From: an uncultured Planctomycetaceae bacterium
GTDB taxonomy: Bacteria; Planctomycetota; Planctomycetia; Pirellulales; UBA1268
Length of the DNA stretch: 6,531 nucleotides
Assembly: GCA_937900985.1 (NCBI GenBank)
Contig: CALCGM010000475.1
Location: 1 to 6,531, forward strand
Direction of reading: 5' to 3'
Translations under genes and position numbers: made by a program
In this document: piece by piece, positions 1 to 4,946 of the stretch
How the letters are laid out: each line of letters begins with the position of its first letter
Position numbering within the stretch: position 1 is the first letter of the stretch
Notes under the pieces: generated by a model
Database searches by the model: none
Seen by the model: only the letters and a program-made list of their open reading frames with translations
What the model was told of the DNA's origin: nothing

Positions 1-330
1 ATCGTGCGGGCCAAGCGGCTGATGCACGGCAAGGTCGACTCGATCGAGCACTCTGGTGAAGGGCTCTTTGCGGGGCTGGCGTCGCCGATCGAAGCCACCC
101 GCTACCACAGCCTGGTGATCGATCCGCCCACGCTTCCGCACGAGTTTGCGGTGGACGCCTGGTCGACGGCTCCCGACGGCTCTCGCGAGATTATGGCGAT
201 TCGGCACCGCACGATGCCGGTGTATGGGCTGCAGTTTCATCCCGAGAGTTTTCTGACCCACGTTGGCTACGACCTGCTGAAAAACTTTCTCCAGGCCAGC
301 CAGGTGGCCCATGGCTCGGGGGGGGCATGA
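1..330 (+). CDS. Glutamine amidotransferase subunit of anthranilate or aminodeoxychorismate synthase (TrpG/PabA type), 3' part
   Basis: This is the C-terminal 109 residues of a class I glutamine amidotransferase; the 5' part, with the nucleophilic Cys, lies outside the window. Visible signatures are LMHGK (residues 7-11 of the visible part), the EATRYHSL block (31-38), and the QFHPES motif (78-83) that carries the catalytic His80 and Glu82. These blocks are typical of TrpG/PabA proteins, which release ammonia from glutamine for the partner subunit that converts chorismate to anthranilate (tryptophan) or to aminodeoxychorismate (folate). The fragment cannot separate the two, and many bacteria use one protein for both. 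The reading frame is open through the left edge, so the first GTG at position 4 is not the likely start. The stop TGA overlaps the moeA start (ATGA), implying co-translation. The C-terminal tail GSGGA is encoded partly by a run of eight G and looks non-essential. Confidence 0.9.
   Translation: MVRAKRLMHGKVDSIEHSGEGLFAGLASPIEATRYHSLVIDPPTLPHEFAVDAWSTAPDGSREIMAIRHRTMPVYGLQFHPESFLTHVGYDLLKNFLQASQVAHGSGGA
318..330 (+). other. G8 tract and ATGA start/stop overlap between the amidotransferase gene and moeA
   Basis: Eight consecutive G (318-325) lie directly before the four-base ATGA overlap, in which ATG (327-329) starts moeA and TGA (328-330) ends the upstream gene. The overlap suggests translational coupling. 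The tract in the upstream frame reads TCG GGG GGG GCA, so it contains a G_GGG_GGG slippery heptamer. The -1 frame is open straight into moeA, so a slip there would give an amidotransferase-MoeA fusion. No clear Shine-Dalgarno sequence stands at normal spacing before the moeA ATG. Confidence 0.6.
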
Positions 331-1583
331 TCGAGCTGGTCGATGCCTTGCGGCTCGTCGAAGAGTCCGCCACCGTCCTCGAGCCCCGCCGCGAACTGCT
401 CGCTCGGTCGTGCGGTCGCAGGCTGGCAGCGGCGGTCATCGCCGACATCGACTCACCGGCCTGGGATCGGGCGATGATGGACGGCTTTGCCGTAGCCAAC
501 GCCGACTTCGAGGCGGTGGGGGAGAGGGTCGTCGAGCTGACCGTGGTCGTCGATCTGGCGGCGGGAGCCACCAGCGGCGTGGCCGTCGGGCCCGGGACGG
601 CGGCGCGGATCATGACCGGGGCGGCGATCCCACCTGGTGCCGACGCGGTGGTGCCGATTGAACGGGCCGTCGACGGCACGGCGTCTGCAGCAGCGGGAGG
701 CCGGGTGCGGCTGTGCGAGCCGACCTTCCGCCCGGGGCAGCACATCGCTCGTCAAGGCACCGCCTTTGCCGCGGGTGAGGAGGTGCTGCCCGCGGGGAGT
801 CTGCTCACCGCTGCCGAGATCGGCCTGGCCGCGGAAGCGGGGGCGACGCATGTCGTCACCTCGCCGCAGGTGCGGGTTGCCATTCTCTCAACAGGCAGCG
901 AGCTGGTGGATGCGGCGGCCGTGCCCGCCCATGGTCAGACCCGCAACACCAACGGCCCGATGGTGGCCGCCGCGGTCAGCCTGCTCGGTGCCGAGCCGAT
1001 TCCTTTGGGAATCGCTGCGGATCGCCCTGAGGCGATCCGGGCGGCGATTCGACAGGGCCTTGCTGCCGATGTGCTGCTGCTCTCCGGCGGTGTGTCGGCC
1101 GGCGACTTCGATCTCGTGCCCGGCATCCTCCAGGCCTGCGGGGTGCGGCAGGTGTTTCACAAAGTACGGCTGAAACCGGGGAAGCCGGTCTGGTTTGGCA
1201 GGCTTGATCGCCCCGGGGCGGCTCCCACGCTCGTCTTTGGCCTGCCGGGCAACCCTGCCAGCACACTCGTCTGCTTCGACCTCTTCGTGCGGCCGGCCAT
1301 CGGCATCCTCAGCGGACAGCCGGCGGCGGCCTGGCACCTGCCACGTCGCGAGGCGGTGCTCGCCGGCAGCTGCAAGGGAGCCGCCGGCCGGCCCGTGTTT
1401 CTGCCGGCTCGGCTCAGCGAGCTGGATGGCCGGCTGACAGCCGAGCCGCAGCGGTGGACCGGCTCCTCCGATCTCCGCGGACTCGCGGGGGCGTCTGGCC
1501 TGATCGCCGTTCCGGCAGGAGCCTCGTTTGCCGCTGGCGACACGGTCGAGGTGCTGATCCGCACCCCTCCGGCTGCCGGCTGA
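327..1583 (+). CDS. moeA: Molybdopterin molybdotransferase MoeA
   Basis: This 418-residue protein has the usual length and order of MoeA blocks. MoeA inserts molybdate into adenylylated molybdopterin in the cytoplasm, the last common step of molybdenum cofactor synthesis. Visible motifs are a conserved Asp-containing segment DRAMMDGFAV (47-56, matching the family's SAMDGYAV), RIMTGAAIPPGADAVV (94-109), STGSEL at 188-193, the MPT-binding-type SGGVSAGDFD at 253-262, KPGKPVWF (283-290) and GLPGNPAS (305-312). Residues from about 335 on form the C-terminal domain IV. The family's N-terminal domains I/II and central MogA-like domain III are all present, so the gene appears intact. It starts within the stop codon of the amidotransferase gene and is probably in the same transcript. 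It ends 16 bases from the convergent thyX. No moaA, mobA or molybdoenzyme gene is visible nearby. Confidence 0.96.
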   Translation: MIELVDALRLVEESATVLEPRRELLARSCGRRLAAAVIADIDSPAWDRAMMDGFAVANADFEAVGERVVELTVVVDLAAGATSGVAVGPGTAARIMTGAAIPPGADAVVPIERAVDGTASAAAGGRVRLCEPTFRPGQHIARQGTAFAAGEEVLPAGSLLTAAEIGLAAEAGATHVVTSPQVRVAILSTGSELVDAAAVPAHGQTRNTNGPMVAAAVSLLGAEPIPLGIAADRPEAIRAAIRQGLAADVLLLSGGVSAGDFDLVPGILQACGVRQVFHKVRLKPGKPVWFGRLDRPGAAPTLVFGLPGNPASTLVCFDLFVRPAIGILSGQPAAAWHLPRREAVLAGSCKGAAGRPVFLPARLSELDGRLTAEPQRWTGSSDLRGLAGASGLIAVPAGASFAAGDTVEVLIRTPPAAG

Positions 1584-1621
1584 CAGGCGGGCGTATGGCC
1601 TAGCCCTCGTCGGCGGGCGGC
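1572..1621. terminator. Candidate bidirectional stem-loop between convergent moeA and thyX
   Basis: Hand-pairing aligns 1572-1584 with 1609-1621: 12 of 13 positions pair (two of them G-T wobbles, one G/G mismatch). The inner stem pairs GGGC (1589-1592) with GCCC (1603-1606) around a 10-base loop. The structure covers the moeA stop and the thyX stop, the place where a shared terminator would be expected. There is no T-run on either side, so it would not be a classic U-tract terminator. G/C-rich DNA makes chance stems common, so the call is tentative. Confidence 0.4.
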
Positions 1622-2538
1622 ATCACCAGCCCGAGCGACGTGAGCTTTGCCAGGCACTCGTCTCGCTCGCGGCAGCGATCGAGCCGCCGCCAGCTCTCGT
1701 GCTGGGAGGCGAGAAACGCTTCGTGGCTGGCAGGAAAGCCAGCCGCCCCATGCTCGGCCGTGAGCCGCTGGATGACCTCCTGGTCGAGCCGGGTCAGCCG
1801 CAGGGCGTCGACGCGGTAGTCGAGGAAGGCCTCCCAGACCAATGGAAAGAGCGGACGCACGATCTGCTCGCCGAGCGCCGTCGCGTAGTGGCGAATCTCC
1901 TCCTGGGCATGGCGGTCCATGCGGAGGGCCAAAAAGTGCAGCAGGTTGTGCAGGTCGACCTTCCAGTAGGCCTCGGTGTAGGTCGAGAGGGGCAGGTCCT
2001 TGCGGGCCTGTTCCCGGGCGACGCCAGCCTCAAGCCGCTGCTGGTAGACCGCCCTGGCGCGGTGATGCAGGTCTGTCTCGGTGTGCGAGAGGGCACTGCC
2101 GGCTTCGCGGGGGAGCAGGCCTTCCGATCCCTGCCTGTTGCTGGAGGCCTGGGTTCGCCAGGCGTCCGGCTCGGTCGTCTGCATCGAGTCGATGGCCAGC
2201 GAATAGCGGGTGGAGTATTCGTTGACGTTGGCCGTGCGGTGGCGAATCCACTGCCGCCAGCAGTCCATCGGCACCCGCACCAGAAACTTCAGCTCCGCCA
2301 TTTCAAACGGCGTCGTGTGGGCGTGCCGCAAGAGATACCGGATCAGCTGGCGGTCGTCGCTGACCTGTCGCGTGCCGTCGCCGTAGCTCACTCGCGCTGC
2401 CTGGACGACCGCCGCGTCGTCTCCCATCACGTCGACGAGGGTCACAAACCCGTCATCGAGCACGGGGAACTTCTTCCACCGCAGCGACTCAAGGAGGTCG
2501 TGCCGCGAGGAGGGGTCGGCGGGCCTGGGCGTTGTCAT
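1600..2538 (-). CDS. thyX: Flavin-dependent thymidylate synthase ThyX
   Basis: ThyX makes dTMP from dUMP, using FAD and NADPH to reduce methylenetetrahydrofolate carbon, without the dihydrofolate by-product of ThyA. The signature RHRX7S is exact: RHRTANVNEYS at residues 99-109, followed by TRYS. Other conserved blocks are FVTLVDVMGDD (31-41), AARVSYG (47-53), RHAHTTPFE (71-79, with the FAD-contacting His), DLPLSTYTEAYW (181-192) and LRMDRHAQEEIR (205-216), whose Arg206 matches the dUMP-binding Arg of characterised enzymes. At 312 residues it is longer than the roughly 220-residue classical enzymes, with an enlarged middle (about 114-160) and a Glu/Arg-rich C-terminal extension from about 245. 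I chose the ATG at 2538. A GTG at 2589 in the same frame would add 17 residues that do not look like ThyX. Neither start has a well-spaced Shine-Dalgarno sequence. The 86-residue gene lies 66 bases upstream on the same strand. Confidence 0.95.
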   Translation of the reverse strand: MTTPRPADPSSRHDLLESLRWKKFPVLDDGFVTLVDVMGDDAAVVQAARVSYGDGTRQVSDDRQLIRYLLRHAHTTPFEMAELKFLVRVPMDCWRQWIRHRTANVNEYSTRYSLAIDSMQTTEPDAWRTQASSNRQGSEGLLPREAGSALSHTETDLHHRARAVYQQRLEAGVAREQARKDLPLSTYTEAYWKVDLHNLLHFLALRMDRHAQEEIRHYATALGEQIVRPLFPLVWEAFLDYRVDALRLTRLDQEVIQRLTAEHGAAGFPASHEAFLASQHESWRRLDRCRERDECLAKLTSLGLVMPPADEG

Positions 2539-2550
2539 AAAAACACTCGT

Positions 2551-2579
2551 GCAGGGAGGAACTCGGTGCCACCTCCCGC
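2551..2579 (-). other. Candidate leader hairpin upstream of thyX
   Basis: GGGAGG (2554-2559) and CCTCCC (2572-2577) are perfect inverse complements, with two further pairs outside a single bulge (2551-2552 with 2578-2579) and a 12-base loop. In the transcript the stem lies between the 86-residue gene and the thyX start. It is followed about 10 bases later by five T directly before the ATG. It could be a weak terminator, a leader element or chance. The purine-rich arm is the only Shine-Dalgarno-like sequence before thyX, but it is over 30 bases from the ATG. Confidence 0.3.
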
Positions 2580-2604
2580 CGATGATCACCCGAGCCTGCG
2601 GCCG

Positions 2605-2865
2605 CTAAGCCTTGCCGTGGAGTTCATTGACGAGGTCGGCAAGTTTACGGGCGTCGTCCGTCGTGCGGAGGTGGTCGATGCGACTCTTGGGCACGCCGAG
2701 CTTCTCGAGGGACCCGCCGATCGATGTCCAGAGTTTCTCGCGTTTCTTGCCTTCTGCAAGGTAAAGGTCTGTGACCTGCTCGCCAAGACGCTGCAGCAGT
2801 TTCGTGTCGAGGTTCTCGTAGTACCGTTTGACGATCGACTGCTGGTATCGTGTCAGTTCAGCCAT
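2605..2865 (-). CDS. Small conserved-looking protein of unknown function (86 residues)
   Basis: I do not recognise a named family. The protein is short, charged and probably almost wholly helical. It has a Tyr/Arg/Lys-rich N-terminus (RYQQSIVKRYYENLD, residues 6-20), a central LGEQVTDLYLAEGKKREKLW stretch (27-46), and a C-terminal part with LGVPKSRIDHL (56-66) and a final helix rich in Leu, Asp and Lys. There is no signal peptide, membrane segment, Cys or obvious DNA-binding motif, so it is presumably cytoplasmic. The amino acid composition and absence of low-complexity sequence argue for a real gene. The ATG at 2865 has GGGAG 12 bases upstream (complement of 2878-2882), slightly far but usable. 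It lies 66 bases upstream of thyX on the same strand and may be co-transcribed with it. It is divergent from the ferredoxin gene. Confidence 0.75.
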   Translation of the reverse strand: MAELTRYQQSIVKRYYENLDTKLLQRLGEQVTDLYLAEGKKREKLWTSIGGSLEKLGVPKSRIDHLRTTDDARKLADLVNELHGKA

Positions 2866-2981
2866 GATGGAAAAAGACTCCCGGGTGTGGGGGGCACTCG
2901 TCGAGCAACGGGCGGGTGGCCTGCTGCCGTGGGGGCGGGTAGAGTATCGACGTCGTCACCTCCGACTTTCGAGAGAATTTG
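2866..2981. promoter_or_regulatory. Divergent intergenic region between the 86-residue gene and the ferredoxin gene
   Basis: The two genes point away from each other across 116 bases, so promoters for both units must lie here or within the coding ends. GAGAG (2971-2975), six bases before the ferredoxin ATG, is a reasonable ribosome binding site. I could not find a convincing -35/-10 pair. TAGAGT at 2940-2945 is a weak -10-like match without a good -35. Confidence 0.45.
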
Positions 2982-3329
2982 ATGCCCACGATCACGTTTG
3001 CCAACGAGAAAAAAGAGATCCAGGTTCCGGATGGCGCGAATTTGCGTCGTGAAACGCTTCAGGCCGGCGTCGCCCTCTATCCGGGCATCCACAAGGTGGC
3101 CAACTGCCACGGCCTGGGAACCTGCGGCTCCTGCCGGGTGCTGGTCACCAAGGGGATGGACAACACCAGCCGGATGGGGGTGCTGGAGAAGGCGCGGCTC
3201 GGCGTTTCTCTCGCCTACATCGGCAACGAAGACACGATGCGGCTGGCCTGCCAGACCCGGGTGCACGGCGACATCACCGTGACCACCTGCCCAGCGGCAA
3301 ATCTCTACGGCGAAAACTTCTTCAGCTGA
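2982..3329 (+). CDS. [2Fe-2S] ferredoxin, adrenodoxin-like cysteine spacing
   Basis: This 115-residue protein carries one [2Fe-2S] domain. Cys42, Cys48, Cys51 and Cys90 give C-X5-C-X2-C-X38-C (the first three in NCHGLGTCGSC), the spacing of the adrenodoxin/bacterial Isc-type group rather than the plant type C-X4-C-X2-C. The beta-grasp start (TITFANEKKEIQVPDG) and the LACQTRVHGDITV block (88-100) fit the fold. A fifth Cys103 and a short C-terminal tail NLYGENFFS follow. It should be a soluble one-electron carrier in the cytoplasm; its reductase and acceptor are not in the window. I chose the ATG at 2982 over the adjacent in-frame TTG at 2979 because of the GAGAG site at 2971-2975. A PII-type gene follows 91 bases downstream on the same strand and may share its transcript. 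No isc/suf genes or oxygenase components are visible that would fix its partner. Confidence 0.9.
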   Translation: MPTITFANEKKEIQVPDGANLRRETLQAGVALYPGIHKVANCHGLGTCGSCRVLVTKGMDNTSRMGVLEKARLGVSLAYIGNEDTMRLACQTRVHGDITVTTCPAANLYGENFFS

Positions 3330-3361
3330 TCCGGTTGAGCAGGTTGCCGTGACGGCATGAG

Positions 3362-3398
3362 CCGCCGGTCCTGATGTGGCCGGCTGACGGACCTGCGG
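3362..3398 (+). other. Candidate hairpin between the ferredoxin and PII genes
   Basis: Positions 3362-3371 and 3389-3398 pair at nine of ten positions (one C/T mismatch), with a 17-base loop. The structure ends 12 bases before the PII ribosome binding site. Just upstream, TGCCGT-G-ACGGCA (3345-3357) is a perfect 13-base odd palindrome that could be an operator. No T-run follows, so termination is uncertain. It could be a leader structure affecting PII translation, an RNA processing site, or a chance feature of G/C-rich sequence. Confidence 0.35.
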
Positions 3399-3410
3399 GC
3401 CTTCAAGAAC

Positions 3411-3415
3411 GAGGA
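3411..3415 (+). promoter_or_regulatory. Ribosome binding site of the PII gene
   Basis: GAGGA is followed by a five-base spacer and then GTG at 3421. This site decides in favour of the GTG start, which also places the N-terminus exactly where PII proteins begin (MKEVIAIVKPF). Confidence 0.7.
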
Positions 3416-3420
3416 TCGGC

Positions 3421-3729
3421 GTGAAGGAAGTGATCGCCATCGTGAAGCCCTTCCTTGCGGAGCGGGTTCTTGCTGCCCTCGGCCGTGCACCCCTTGAGGC
3501 CTGCACGGTTCGCGAGGTGAAGGGCTACGGCCGGCAGAAGAACTATCTCGATCAGTATGGCGAGAGTGAATACTCGCAGGCCTTCCTGCCCAAGGTCGAG
3601 ATTTCCATGTGGGTGGAAGACCACTGGGTCGACGAGGTGGTCGACCGTGTGGTGGCGGTGGCCCGCACTGGCCGCATGGGCGACGGGAAGGTCTTTGTGA
3701 TGCCCGCGGCCGAGGCGAGGGAGACGTGA
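3421..3729 (+). CDS. PII-family signal transduction protein (GlnB/GlnK-like), short C-terminus
   Basis: PII proteins are cytoplasmic trimers that bind ATP/ADP and 2-oxoglutarate and control ammonium uptake, glutamine synthetase or other targets through the T-loop. This 102-residue protein aligns without gaps through residue 95: MKEVIAIVKPF at the start, GYGRQK (35-40) with Gln39, T-loop ESEYSQAF (48-55), LPKVEI (56-61) with Lys58, and the B-loop TGRMGDGKVFV (83-93). Tyr51, the uridylylated residue of enteric PII, and Ser49, the phosphorylated residue of cyanobacterial PII, are both present. Usual family length is about 112. This one stops at 102 with EARET, so the C-loop RIRTGE that supplies two ATP-contacting arginines is missing; E101 stands where R101 is expected. 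No glnA, amtB or glnD is in the window, so the target is unknown and I give no symbol. The start is GTG with GAGGA five bases upstream. Confidence 0.9.
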   Translation: MKEVIAIVKPFLAERVLAALGRAPLEACTVREVKGYGRQKNYLDQYGESEYSQAFLPKVEISMWVEDHWVDEVVDRVVAVARTGRMGDGKVFVMPAAEARET

Positions 3730-3756
3730 GCCTGGCCGCTCGCCGTCTCCTTCGCT
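3714..3756. terminator. Long stem-loop overlapping the PII stop codon, at the convergent junction
   Basis: Positions 3714-3726 pair with 3744-3756 at all 13 positions (two G-T wobbles), including the perfect GGAGACG/CGTCTCC. After a single bulged base (3743), 3727-3731 pairs with 3738-3742, leaving a six-base loop. The 18-pair stem covers the last PII codons and its TGA (3727-3729). It lies 28 bases from the stop of the convergent gene that ends at 3784. Position and strength fit a terminator usable from both sides, although neither flank has a T-run. Confidence 0.6.
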
Positions 3757-3783
3757 CGTCTGTCTGCCGCTTCCGGAGGGGGC

Positions 3784-4722
3784 TCAGCGGGCAAAGATGC
3801 CCGTTGCATACCAGATGCCGTTGCGGCCTCGGCGGATATCGAAGCCGAAGATCGAGTGCCGGCTGCGGACGGCATTCCAGTGGCCCGACGACTGCCGCCA
3901 GCTGCTGACGCAGTCGACGCAGGAGTCGAGCAGATCCTGGTTTTCCCAGCTCTCAGCCACCACCTCCACAGGTGAACTGACGGGGCGGCTGACTCGGGAA
4001 AGGATCCGACGCGAGCGGGTCGACCAGTTGTGGTGCCCCTGGTTCCCGAGAGACGCCTGGTACAGCGAATGGCTGGCGGCCTCCGAGGCCAGCACCGGAT
4101 CGGCCTCCCCCTCCGTGCTCTGGGGCCGCTCCGGGTGGATGCGAACGGCGAGAATCATCGAACGCTGTGTGAGCGTGCCGGCGGGCATGTCGGCGAGCTC
4201 GTCGAGGTGCGACGTGGAAAAACGGTAGTACTTGCCGGGCCTGCGGGGCAGGATCGAGACGATCCTGCCATACACCGAGGAGCTCCCGTCGTCGGCTGCC
4301 TGGTGCGCGTAGTCCACGGCGAACACGCCGGCTCCGCGGCGGAGTTCGACCAGTGACGGATGATCCACCAGGCGAATCTGGCTGCCCTTGACCGCCGTCG
4401 TTCCCTCCAGCGGGAGCCGACAGAACACCCACGGCGTTGCGCTCGTGGCGAAGCGGTTCTGGATTGCGGGCTGCTGCAGGTAGCGGCCGACCAGGTCGTC
4501 GTCGCTGACCTCCGGCTCGATCGACACCAGCAGCATGGCACCGGCGTCGCGGGCCGCTGCGGTGGCCTCGGCGTAGTCATTGATGCAGGTGACCGACGGC
4601 GGTGGTGCGTCGGATGCGAGTGTGTCGTCGCTGCGGCCTGCTGCTGGTATCCCGAGCACCACGGCTGCCGCCACGAGCCAACTCGCCACGCTTCTTCGGC
4701 CAACGTCCCTGTGTGTCCGCAT
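3784..4722 (-). CDS. Exported protein with thioredoxin-like and CAP/SCP-like domains
   Basis: The 312-residue protein begins with a clear Sec signal peptide: basic n-region (MRTHRDVGRR), hydrophobic core at about 12-25, and likely cleavage near A28-R30. Residues about 45-175 resemble a thioredoxin-like fold, with strand MLLVSIEP (63-70), a helix with YLQQPAIQNRF, strand WVFCRLPL (98-105) and a GVFAVDYAH strand (132-140). There is no CXXC there, so it is not an obvious oxidoreductase. Residues about 205-311 match the block order of CAP/SCP domains: GHHNWSTR (229-236), VVAESW (254-259), WRQSSGHW (275-282), FGFDIRRGRNGIWYATGIF at the end, with candidate cavity residues His230/231, Glu258 and His281. 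A CVDC pair (268-271) lies in this second domain. Domain names rest on pattern reading only. The start is ATG with AAAGGAG ten bases upstream. It is divergent from the large exported gene and convergent with the PII gene. It probably acts in the periplasm or outside the cell. Confidence 0.8.
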   Translation of the reverse strand: MRTHRDVGRRSVASWLVAAAVVLGIPAAGRSDDTLASDAPPPSVTCINDYAEATAAARDAGAMLLVSIEPEVSDDDLVGRYLQQPAIQNRFATSATPWVFCRLPLEGTTAVKGSQIRLVDHPSLVELRRGAGVFAVDYAHQAADDGSSSVYGRIVSILPRRPGKYYRFSTSHLDELADMPAGTLTQRSMILAVRIHPERPQSTEGEADPVLASEAASHSLYQASLGNQGHHNWSTRSRRILSRVSRPVSSPVEVVAESWENQDLLDSCVDCVSSWRQSSGHWNAVRSRHSIFGFDIRRGRNGIWYATGIFAR

Positions 4723-4732
4723 TGTTGCGAAA

Positions 4733-4739
4733 CTCCTTT
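4733..4739 (-). promoter_or_regulatory. Ribosome binding site of the thioredoxin-like/CAP gene
   Basis: On the minus strand this reads AAAGGAG, ten bases before the ATG at 4722. It is one of the best Shine-Dalgarno matches in the window and fixes the start, which also places the signal peptide at the N-terminus. Confidence 0.75.
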
Positions 4740-4802
4740 CGGTTCACGCGTTTCTGCGGCGGCCCCGAGACTGGGACCGCACCACCCGCGGCTGGCGATT
4801 GG

Positions 4803-4840
4803 AAGGCCGGGACGAGGGGCTGGCAAGCCTCGCCGGTTTT
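4803..4840 (+). other. Candidate leader stem-loop ending in TTTT
   Basis: The outer stem pairs 4803-4810 with 4833-4840 (eight pairs, two G-T). After an unequal internal loop, 4816-4821 pairs with 4826-4831 around a four-base loop. The plus-strand 3' end is TTTT (4837-4840), so the shape resembles an intrinsic terminator. It stands 120 bases before the ATG of the downstream gene with no plus-strand gene just before it. A leader attenuator or a chance fold are both possible. Confidence 0.3.
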
Positions 4841-4946
4841 GCGGCCTCTGCGGGTCGTGCCGGTCGCGAAAATGCGGCGGTTTCGGTAGGTTGGTGCACT
4901 TCGGGTGGCTCAGGGACGAGCTGCCAGCCTGCCACACGGCGTCCGC

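Noticed and set aside
191..745. 184-codon minus-strand frame over the amidotransferase end and moeA
   Set aside because: Low-complexity Ala/Ser/Arg-rich product opposite two confidently identified genes.
1567..1582. Short direct repeat CCGGCTG at the end of moeA
   Set aside because: A seven-base tandem repeat within coding sequence in G/C-rich DNA, with no third copy and no sign of an att site or mobile element.
2538..2589. Longer thyX starting at the GTG at 2589
   Set aside because: The 17 extra residues are not ThyX-like and the GTG has no Shine-Dalgarno sequence. The ATG at 2538 leaves a full domain.
2917..2945. Possible -35/-10 promoter (TGGCCT ... TAGAGT) before the ferredoxin gene
   Set aside because: Only three and four of six positions match the consensus, which is not distinguishable from background.
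1699..2982. 427-codon plus-strand open frame across thyX and the 86-residue gene
   Set aside because: It is antisense to thyX, whose catalytic motifs are unmistakable, and to the small gene. The translated product shows no family features.
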